In this document: positions 55,652-62,451 of the stretch, piece by piece
Numbering within the stretch: position 1 is the first letter of the stretch
Layout: every line of letters starts with the position of its first letter
From: Chitinophaga rhizosphaerae
GTDB lineage: Bacteria; Bacteroidota; Bacteroidia; Chitinophagales; Chitinophagaceae
Assembly (NCBI RefSeq): GCF_003958645.1
Contig: NZ_RXLO01000004.1
Span: 124,001 to 188,000 of the forward strand
Length of the DNA stretch: 64,000 bases
Reading direction: 5' to 3'
Notes under the pieces: model-generated
Database searches by the model: none
The model's input: only the letters and a program-made list of their open reading frames with translations
What the model was told of the DNA's origin: nothing
Program-made: the position numbers and the translations under genes

Positions 55652-56218
55652 TCAGATCATTACCGCACTTTCTTCGAACTGGTCGCGCAGTTCGTGTAAC
55701 TGAGCGATGTGGCGTTCGATGTGTTTGGTGAGGAAGAAGATATATTGATAGATATCCAGTTTCCCCAGGTTATTGACGGTCATCATCGTTTTGACGAGTT
55801 TTCCTTCTCCGTTTTTGAGCAGGCTGAGATTATACATGCACTGCGCAAATTGTTGTTTGAGGAGGATGCGGATTTCATCGAGGTCCCTGGTGCCGGAGGG
55901 CTCCAGGTGAGCGGGGTTTACCCATCCGAAGGATTTGCTGCTCACGACTTCGATCTGCCGGAATTTATCTTCATAATCCGATCCCGGCATGATGTGCAAC
56001 CCGTCAACCTTGCGTTCCAGCGCGCGGCGGGTGCTTTTATTGATGGTCAGGAGCAGAAAATAGTTGGTAAGGCATATATGTTCAATCACTTCCCGCGCAT
56101 TCCAGGTGTCGCGTTCCGGTTTAAAATGCAGTAATACCGAATCTTCCTGGAACCATTGGTCCAATTCCCGGAAATTGTTGATCAGGGCCTCTCTTACAAA
56201 TTGTACAACGTTTCTCAT
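55652..56218 (-). CDS. DinB-family protein
   Basis: 188 residues, four-helix bundle of the DinB_2 type. The three metal-ligand histidines of the family are in place: His47 (REVIEHICLTNYF) and His166/His170 (FLTKHIERHIAQLHELRD). Despite the name, most such proteins are not DNA-damage proteins; several are thiol-dependent metalloenzymes (bacillithiol or mycothiol transferases). The function here is unknown. Monocistronic, with its own terminator. Confidence 0.88.
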   Translation of the reverse strand: MRNVVQFVREALINNFRELDQWFQEDSVLLHFKPERDTWNAREVIEHICLTNYFLLLTINKSTRRALERKVDGLHIMPGSDYEDKFRQIEVVSSKSFGWVNPAHLEPSGTRDLDEIRILLKQQFAQCMYNLSLLKNGEGKLVKTMMTVNNLGKLDIYQYIFFLTKHIERHIAQLHELRDQFEESAVMI

Positions 56219-56301
56219 TGGGTCTCGTTTTGGGGCAAATCACTTTTTCTCTAAAAAGCACTTACCATGTTATAATGTATGTTCGTTTCCGTTTCGGGGC
56301 T

Positions 56302-56343
56302 TCAAATAAAAAGCCCGGTCGGCTATGGGTGGCGGACCGGGCT
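56302..56343 (-). terminator. Minus-strand terminator hairpin
   Basis: The 9-bp stem AGCCCGGTC (56312-56320) with GACCGGGCT (56335-56343) is followed on the minus strand by TTTTTATTT. Between it and the terminator at 56487 lies a 34-codon minus-strand frame (56375-56479) that I do not consider proven. Confidence 0.65.
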
Positions 56344-56486
56344 ATGAATAACGTTCGTAATAATTACGTTCACATCAATGCATAACGGTCCCACCAGGAG
56401 GGTACCATGAAAGGCACATCCAGCACGCCATTGCCCGGCGTCGCACTTGCGCGATTGTTTTGTTCAGTTGTATGTCCATCAGCACT

Positions 56487-56517
56487 AAAAAAAAGGTCCC
56501 GCATTTTCTGCGGGACC
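56487..56517 (-). terminator. Terminator after the 29-residue small gene
   Basis: A 9-bp stem GGTCCCGCA (56495-56503) with TGCGGGACC (56509-56517), loop TTTTC; on the minus strand followed by eight T residues. It lies 36 bp after the small gene's stop codon. Confidence 0.88.
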
Positions 56518-56552
56518 CTTCTGTTATATCTTTCGGATAACTTCTTGCTTTG

Positions 56553-56642
56553 TTACCTGCTATAACCTGCCCGCATATAGCCACCCGCCTGCTTCTGCAT
56601 GCGTTTTGCGACCTTCATCTTAAATGTACAATTGCGTGACAT
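56553..56642 (-). CDS. Small basic protein, 29 residues
   Basis: A 30-codon frame with ATG at 56642 encodes a strongly basic peptide with little acidic content (FKMKVAKRMQKQAGGYMRAG is its middle). It has no signal peptide or membrane helix, and could bind RNA or the ribosome. What makes it credible is its own transcription unit: a TAnnTTTG promoter about 27 bp upstream and a strong terminator 36 bp downstream, in an otherwise gene-free 525-bp gap. It is too short for usual gene finding. I recognise no family. A non-coding RNA from the same promoter is the alternative. Confidence 0.5.
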   Translation of the reverse strand: MSRNCTFKMKVAKRMQKQAGGYMRAGYSR

Positions 56643-56668
56643 TGTTATTTAGCGTTTGTTTACGTCAA

Positions 56669-56701
56669 CAAAGATAGAAAATAATTTTTTTTCTTTCGCA
56701 A
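56669..56701 (-). promoter_or_regulatory. Promoter of the 29-residue small gene (-33 TTG, -7 TATCTTTG)
   Basis: On the minus strand TATCTTTG (56669-56676) matches TAnnTTTG exactly, and a TTG lies 22 bp upstream (56699-56701). It sits in an AT-rich stretch just after the stop codon of the DUF3857 protein gene. It is the best full promoter match in the window. Confidence 0.6.
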
Positions 56702-56743
56702 TATTTTTTATTAAAAAATTGTTTCCTTGAAAATTTCTTTTTG

Positions 56744-58963
56744 TCACCCCGCTTTTCTGAGGAGTATCTTCTGGTCTTTGAAGGCTTCCGCCGCATCGAT
56801 CATTTCCAGCAGCTGCGGCCATTTTGCGGCTGCGGCGTGGGCCGTCTTATATGTTTTCGTGATCTGCAACCGGAGCTTCCCGTCATTTTGTTCCGCTATC
56901 ACGATGAAGCTTCCGCATTCGTTGTCTACCTGCCTGGGGAGTTTTTCTATTCCCTCGGCCACATACCCTTCAGGGATGTCGAATTCGATGTCATATGCGA
57001 ACGACCGGGCGAAAGACATATAAATATCCGCGGTGCGCTTGCGCTGGGAGGGCTTCACGGCGATCTGCCCGCCGATGAGCCGGCCGGCGTCGAGGATATA
57101 GTCTGCCCCGGCTTTTTTGACCAGCCCATCCAGCGAAAAGCGGGTATTGTAGACCAGGTCGGGGGTTTCGGTGCGCAGGCCCATCGCCTTGATCCCGAAA
57201 GTGTCGAGCGTGAGGGTTGCGTCTTGGAACTGCTGCTGCACTTCTTCCCGGAAATAGTCTTTCACGGCGCGGCGCGCCCTGTCGAAGGCGTTCAGGTATT
57301 CATCGTGCAGGGCGCGGGTATTCCGGCTTTTTTTGAAATCGTCCATGAACGAGGTTTCTATCCCCAGGAGCTTCCTTTCCTCGGTGTAATAATCTTCGAA
57401 TAACAAAAGCTGTTGCTGGGTGCGCTTCCGGAAATGGCCGGTAACCGTCGTTTCGCGGTCGATCTCCAGTTGCTGGAGGTTGTCTTTCGCGAAGCCGATC
57501 TTCATCAGGTTGGTCTGCCGGTTCTGGCCTGCGGGGCTTTCGGGGATGTCCCACTGTCCGTCTACATGTGCACTGCTTCGCGGCAGCAGCGATCCTTTCT
57601 GGCCCTCGAATTCGGCCGGAATGTGGTCTGTAGTCGCGAAAAGGCCGTCAACGCTTATATAAACGGGCTTGTCGCCCGTAGTGCGCAACATCATCCGGAA
57701 ATCGTCCGAATCGAATACGTCCGTCAGCGCCGGGCCGTCTTTCCTTGTGGTGAACACGAATTCTGCGGGCACATCGAATTTATCGAGTACATAATTCACA
57801 TAGAGCAGGAAATTCTCTTCGCGCAGCGCGTTGAAATTGCGGCGGCGGTCCACCACGATGGGATCGTTGGGCCAAATGTGGTAAACGACCGCATACCGCA
57901 CTACGTGGTAAATGAATTCCGCCAGCTGGGCCTGCGATGCGTTGGGGTTTTCCTTTTTGAAACGTTTCACCCGTTCTGTCACTTCTGCGTACGAGGGCAG
58001 GGTGGTCACGGCCTTCAGGTTTCGGAGCGGCGCGATGTTCATGACGGCTTCGTCGCGGATCTTTGTGGCATTGGGGTTGGCGTAGATCATCCCTTCCTTC
58101 CTGCGGCCGGCTTTTTCGTTACGGGCACCGGGCCGGAGGTGCACCCGCACCATGGGTAATTGCCGGAAAGGGTTCATCCAGAGGTTGACGGGTTGGGGCG
58201 GGATGTTGCGCACGAGCATGTCCAGGTGAATGAGGTGATCGTCGTACCGTTCCTTGAAATTGGGCGCGCCGTTCATCGACCGGTATTCCATCGAAAACCA
58301 TTCATTGAACGCACCGACGTGGATCGCATATTCCAGTACCGGCTCTTCCTCCCCAAACACGAAAAGCTCGCGCGAAAAGTTGTTGGCGCCGGTCACAAAA
58401 GATTCTTCCCGGAAATAATAATCCACGAGATCGCCCACTTGCAGGTCGGGAATGGCGAGCTTGCGGGATTTGTAGCGGTTGCGCACCAGGTCGGTCACAA
58501 CGGCTTCATCTCCGTAGATTTCCTTCGTGGAGCCGTCTTTTTTATAAATCCGGACGCCGAGGTACACAACTTTCGTGATTTTATCGAACGGCTCCAGCTG
58601 GTAGCTGTCGTTGTAGTTTTCGTATTGTTTGAACTCGAAGTCGGAGTACCGTTCCAGCGCTGCCTTATCATTGATAGCCACGAGGTTGCGCTCCGTTCGA
58701 TGGAGTTTCACGGCTTTCTGCGGCGTCATAAGATCTACGTACCGGGCCAGGATCACGGTGGATTCGTTCGCATATTCCGGAGGTACGGTCCGGTTGCGGA
58801 ATCCGGCCTGTTTGATGTTCCAGACTTCCTCCTTCACTTCCTCCTGCCGTTTTTTATACTTTTTTTCCGCCTGCACGTCCCAGGATTCGGGCTTCCGCTC
58901 CTGGGCTACCATACCGGTGATGAACAGCAACAGGCAGATAATGATGGCAATGGTGGTCCTCAT
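56744..58963 (-). CDS. DUF3857 / transglutaminase-like protein lacking the catalytic cysteine
   Basis: 739 residues: signal peptide (MRTTIAIIICLLLFITGMVA), a DUF3857 beta-rich domain at about 60-300, then a transglutaminase-like region at about 320-450. Where active homologues have GDCKG, this protein reads NFNALREENFLLYVNYVLDK, with no cysteine, so the papain-like catalytic site seems lost. The C-terminal part, about 480-739, is beta-strand rich. It is probably a periplasmic or outer-membrane-associated protein of unknown role. It follows the active-looking paralogue by 7 bp, so the two are co-transcribed and may work as a pair. Confidence 0.82.
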   Translation of the reverse strand: MRTTIAIIICLLLFITGMVAQERKPESWDVQAEKKYKKRQEEVKEEVWNIKQAGFRNRTVPPEYANESTVILARYVDLMTPQKAVKLHRTERNLVAINDKAALERYSDFEFKQYENYNDSYQLEPFDKITKVVYLGVRIYKKDGSTKEIYGDEAVVTDLVRNRYKSRKLAIPDLQVGDLVDYYFREESFVTGANNFSRELFVFGEEEPVLEYAIHVGAFNEWFSMEYRSMNGAPNFKERYDDHLIHLDMLVRNIPPQPVNLWMNPFRQLPMVRVHLRPGARNEKAGRRKEGMIYANPNATKIRDEAVMNIAPLRNLKAVTTLPSYAEVTERVKRFKKENPNASQAQLAEFIYHVVRYAVVYHIWPNDPIVVDRRRNFNALREENFLLYVNYVLDKFDVPAEFVFTTRKDGPALTDVFDSDDFRMMLRTTGDKPVYISVDGLFATTDHIPAEFEGQKGSLLPRSSAHVDGQWDIPESPAGQNRQTNLMKIGFAKDNLQQLEIDRETTVTGHFRKRTQQQLLLFEDYYTEERKLLGIETSFMDDFKKSRNTRALHDEYLNAFDRARRAVKDYFREEVQQQFQDATLTLDTFGIKAMGLRTETPDLVYNTRFSLDGLVKKAGADYILDAGRLIGGQIAVKPSQRKRTADIYMSFARSFAYDIEFDIPEGYVAEGIEKLPRQVDNECGSFIVIAEQNDGKLRLQITKTYKTAHAAAAKWPQLLEMIDAAEAFKDQKILLRKAG

Positions 58964-58970
58964 CGGTGAA

Positions 58971-60881
58971 TTATTTTTTGGTAAGGGAGATTTGTTCGAG
59001 ATAGGATTGGCGTAGTTTTTTGATGTCGGCGTTCCAGGCTGCGAAGTCTTTGCGTTGCAGGCGCGTATTGCGGATGATGATTTCTTTCCGGTAGATGACC
59101 TGTCCGTTTTGCTGTTCGTATGCCGCTTTGAAGGCGTAGTTGGGCTGGTTTACCTCGAGCGCTGGCGGGAGGGATTTCACCTTGTAGCCATCCGGCAGGA
59201 CAAGCACCGTTTCCTGCACCAGTTGCCGTTTGTAGGGCAACCAGAAGTCGTGGCGGCGACGGGCGGTATCGATGCCGGCGTCGTCCATTTCCTTGCGGAA
59301 GTCCAATTCCACGAAGAGCTCGTCGCCGAAGGCGCTCACGGCGTCGTGATGGGTGATGTCGTATTCGATGACGAGGTCGGTATTCCAGTTGTGGAGGTCG
59401 GAAGTGCGCATGTTGGCGATGCGGTATTGACTGTTCTGTTTGGACAGGTATTCCTGCAGTGCTTCGTCGAGTTTCGTTTTGCGGATTTGATGGATGCTGG
59501 ACAGGATGTTTTCGATGCATTCGCCCGTAAGCCGGTGAGAGGCGGTGCCGGTGAGTTTCGCCCCCTCGATGCGGAGTACCCTTTTTTCGGTCTGGCGGTT
59601 CTGCACGAAGGTGCGCTCGGGAATGCGGGACAGCTCGAATATGTCGCCGTTGCCGATGAGCACCTGCCGGCCCTGGATGCGTTCGGCGTATTGGTCGAAG
59701 CCGATGTAGGTTTCGGTGGCATCGAGGAACCAGGTTTTGCCGTCCAGCAAAACCGCGCAGATCATGTGGTTATCCACGGCGAGGGTGGGCAGGGAATAGT
59801 CGTAGGCGATGTGGCGCGTCCCGATCCAGCAGAGCCTGGCGTCGAAACCGAGGGAGGCGAGCATTTCGCGGGTGAGGTTGGCCATTCCTTTACAGTCGCC
59901 GTACTTTTTGGCCAGTACATCCTGTGCGCTGGCGGGTTTGAAGCCTGCTATGCCGTTTTCGAAGGCGATGTACCGGATGTTTTCCTGCATCCAGGTGTAG
60001 ATGGCTTTGATTGTATCGAGGTCTGAGGATTTGTCTTTCACGATGGCGGCCGCGGTGGATTTGACGGCATCGCGGTCGTTATCGACGGCGGCCACGAGGC
60101 TGTGGTACCAGGCGTAGAGGTTTTGCAGGTTGCCGAAGTAAGTAGCGCTGCCTGCGGGGGAATCTGCGCTGTGGCTGAAGATCAGCAGGTGTGGATAGAG
60201 GTAGCTGGGGCCCGGGGCTCCGGGCTCGCTTTTGCCGGGTTGAATTTGCGTGGCGGTGTAGGTGAAAACGTCGGCGTCGAGTTTTTTATCGTAGGATTTG
60301 ACGAGTTGGATGCCGTGCCCATCGAAGTTCATTTCTTTTATTTCCGTTTTCATCCAGCGGGGTATAACGATGGTGACTTCTTTGGATTCGACGAGATAGT
60401 CTTCCTGGAAATATACAGTGTTGAAATACCGGGGATCGATGGTGATTTTTTCGATTTCGGTGCGGCTTTCCGTTCCTTTCTTTTTGAACGGGAGCATGAA
60501 CCCGCAGATCCTGGCGTCTGCGTAGAAAATATCCTCGATGGCGTGGTAGCGGTGTTCGGGTTTTACTTTGAAGCGGTCGCCGTCTACCCAGGCTTTTACT
60601 GCTTCCACGCGGCTGTAATCGTTATAGAAGGTGACGATGGGGATGGATTCGCGAAATTCGTTGCAGCGGTATGTGGTGCCGGAGGTTTCCTTTACCCAAA
60701 CGGGGTTCGGTTTATCGCCACGGGTGAATTCATAGCGTTCTTTCTTTTCCCGGATAACGAAGTTGGTGTTCTCCTCCGCCGGTGCCGTTGGGCCGGATGC
60801 GTGGGTGCGGGCATGCGCGGGAGGGGGCATCCAGCAGCACAATAAAGCACTGAGGCACAGGGAAGTAAGTGCGGTTCGCAT
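58971..60881 (-). CDS. DUF3857 and transglutaminase-core protein with intact catalytic triad
   Basis: 636 residues: signal peptide (MRTALTSLCLSALLCCWMPP region), DUF3857 domain at about 60-240, transglutaminase core at about 275-420, beta-rich C-terminal domain. The catalytic set is visible: YGDCKGMANL (Cys330), AVDNHMICAVLL (His) and TWFLDATETYIG (Asp). These proteins are widespread in Bacteroidota and act outside the cytoplasm; substrate and reaction (peptidase, amidase or crosslinking) are unknown. It is the first gene of a two-gene unit with the degenerate paralogue. Confidence 0.88.
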   Translation of the reverse strand: MRTALTSLCLSALLCCWMPPPAHARTHASGPTAPAEENTNFVIREKKERYEFTRGDKPNPVWVKETSGTTYRCNEFRESIPIVTFYNDYSRVEAVKAWVDGDRFKVKPEHRYHAIEDIFYADARICGFMLPFKKKGTESRTEIEKITIDPRYFNTVYFQEDYLVESKEVTIVIPRWMKTEIKEMNFDGHGIQLVKSYDKKLDADVFTYTATQIQPGKSEPGAPGPSYLYPHLLIFSHSADSPAGSATYFGNLQNLYAWYHSLVAAVDNDRDAVKSTAAAIVKDKSSDLDTIKAIYTWMQENIRYIAFENGIAGFKPASAQDVLAKKYGDCKGMANLTREMLASLGFDARLCWIGTRHIAYDYSLPTLAVDNHMICAVLLDGKTWFLDATETYIGFDQYAERIQGRQVLIGNGDIFELSRIPERTFVQNRQTEKRVLRIEGAKLTGTASHRLTGECIENILSSIHQIRKTKLDEALQEYLSKQNSQYRIANMRTSDLHNWNTDLVIEYDITHHDAVSAFGDELFVELDFRKEMDDAGIDTARRRHDFWLPYKRQLVQETVLVLPDGYKVKSLPPALEVNQPNYAFKAAYEQQNGQVIYRKEIIIRNTRLQRKDFAAWNADIKKLRQSYLEQISLTKK

Positions 60882-61317
60882 GTTATTTTACAGGTATGAG
60901 GGGATTAAAGATAGTAAAAATATCTATATATTAAACCCTCATCCGCACTTCGCAGCGGGTTATTGCTTTAGGAATAACGTATAATTCCGACTTGAAGGAC
61001 CATGCGCTGCAGCATTGGCTCGCCATTGCAATTCATGCCACTTCTTCCTGACCTTGATATCCTGTTACTGAAGTCAATTTTGGCTGGATAAAAAAGCGCA
61101 GGCAAGTTCTTATATCAAACTAATAACACGATCCTTTCTATATCAAACTGATGGATACAGAGCCGCCGATACAACAATCTCACTGTCTAAAACGGCCTGC
61201 TGATTTCTGCATCAAACTGATCGATACCGAGTCGCCGATATGGATCCTTGCAATTCGAACGCAAACTTTCGATTTACATGGATAATTGCTCAAGAGTACC
61301 TATCGAGCGACCTTCCC
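60882..61317. other. Gene-free region with imperfect direct repeats
   Basis: 436 bp between two minus-strand genes. The first 70 bp before 60881 are AT-rich and should hold the promoter of the transglutaminase-like pair. The middle has no recognisable feature. Between 61111 and 61240 lies the repeat cluster described separately. A plus-strand frame starting at 61240 overlaps the radical SAM gene and is a shadow. Confidence 0.5.
61111..61240. repeat. Imperfect direct repeats (ATCAAACTGAT motif)
   Basis: TATATCAAACT occurs at 61111 and 61139. A 30-bp unit starting ATCAAACTGAT at 61142-61171 recurs at 61211-61240 with four differences (69-bp period, i.e. 23 codons). The plus-strand frame through the two long units is open and gives related peptides (IKLMDTEPPI, IKLIDTESPI), which could be a relic of a repeat protein or chance coding of a DNA repeat. 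Confidence 0.45.
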
Positions 61318-62400
61318 TCAAAACAGCTTCAACTGGTTCGTAGGCCGGGCGAACAGGCTCGTGTTGAACTCGAACTTCTCCTGGTTCATGCCCAGGCGCT
61401 TCGTTTGCACCCTGAACTGCTGGCGGATGATGTCTGCCAGGTTCCCGTCGCCACGCATCCTGCGGCCAAACTGGCTATCATTCACTTCGCCGCCGTGAAG
61501 CCCTTCGATCATGTGCCACACTTTTTCCGACCGGTCGGGGAAATTCTTCTGCAGCCAATCCTTGAATATGATCTTCACGGCATCGTTCAGGCGCACCACC
61601 GTGTACCCCGCGTATTTCGCGCCATTCTCCGCCGCCTGTTCCAGTAACCGGGGGATCTCGTGATCGTTCAGTCCCGGAATGATGGGCGCCGTCATCACCC
61701 CCACCGGAACCCCCAGTTCCGACAACTCCCGGATCACCTTCAGGCGCTGCACGGCCGTGGCCGTCCGCGGTTCCATCTTCTGGCGAAGGTCTTCCTGCAA
61801 CGTCGTCAGGCTCACGTACACACAAATCAGCTGATGCTCCGCCATTTTCTGCAGGATGTACTTATCCCGCAACACCAGCGCATTTTTCGTGATGATCCCC
61901 ACCGGCTGGCGATATTCCCAGGCCACTTCCAGGCACTGCCGCGTCAGCCACATTTTCCGCTCCAGCGGCTGGTAACAGTCCGTATTCCCCGAAAGGGACA
62001 ACGGCCTGGGGACCCAGTTTTTATTATTGAGGAACTTGCGGAGCAACTCCGGCGCATTCGTTTTGGCGACGATCTTCCGCTCGAAATCCAGCCCGGCACT
62101 GAACCCCCAGAACTGGTGCGAATTCCGGGCATAACAGTAAATGCAGCCGTGCTCGCAGCCCTGGTAAGGGTTCATGGAGTACCACATGCCCACATCGGGA
62201 CTGTCGACCTTATTCACGAGCGTTTTCGCGTTTTCTTCGAAGATCTGCGTGGGAACGTCCGCCTGCCACCAGTCGTCGATGCCTTCCGGATGTTCCTGCG
62301 CGTATTCTTCCGCCAGGTATTTGTTCTTAGGGTTCACCTGGGCGCCGCGGCCTTTATAGTATGGGAATGAAGCGGGTGTATCGCTGAACGGGAGCGTCAT
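61318..62400 (-). CDS. PA0069-family radical SAM protein (SplB-related)
   Basis: 360 residues from the ATG at 62400; a GTG at 62406 is the alternative. The iron-sulfur site is CEHGCIYCYA with Cys82, Cys86 and Cys89 (C-x3-C-x2-C). The N-terminal KGRGAQVNPKNKYL and NPYQGCEHGC elements, LSGNTDCYQPLERK, VGIITKNALVLRD and VMTAPIIPGLNDHEI match the PA0069/SplB-like family. No substrate is known; similarity to spore photoproduct lyase suggests nucleic acid. It follows the MutS-family gene with 51 bp between, on the same strand. Confidence 0.92.
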   Translation of the reverse strand: MTLPFSDTPASFPYYKGRGAQVNPKNKYLAEEYAQEHPEGIDDWWQADVPTQIFEENAKTLVNKVDSPDVGMWYSMNPYQGCEHGCIYCYARNSHQFWGFSAGLDFERKIVAKTNAPELLRKFLNNKNWVPRPLSLSGNTDCYQPLERKMWLTRQCLEVAWEYRQPVGIITKNALVLRDKYILQKMAEHQLICVYVSLTTLQEDLRQKMEPRTATAVQRLKVIRELSELGVPVGVMTAPIIPGLNDHEIPRLLEQAAENGAKYAGYTVVRLNDAVKIIFKDWLQKNFPDRSEKVWHMIEGLHGGEVNDSQFGRRMRGDGNLADIIRQQFRVQTKRLGMNQEKFEFNTSLFARPTNQLKLF

Positions 62401-62403
62401 ATA

Positions 62404-62441
62404 CACTAATAATTTTAGTAAAAATACTAATTTTATTAGTG
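62404..62441. promoter_or_regulatory. Nested AT-rich dyad between the MutS-family and radical SAM genes
   Basis: CACTAATAA (62404-62412) pairs with TTATTAGTG (62433-62441). Inside, TTAGTA (62415-62420) pairs with TACTAA (62425-62430), and ACTAAT-TTT-ATTAGT forms a local dyad. The whole 51-bp spacer upstream of the radical SAM gene is thus symmetrical, as expected for an operator. Confidence 0.4.
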
Positions 62442-62451
62442 CAACAAAAAT

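Noticed and set aside
56375-56584. 69-codon minus-strand frame
   Set aside because: It crosses a strong terminator and overlaps the better supported 29-residue gene; its last 34 codons could be read alone but have no promoter.
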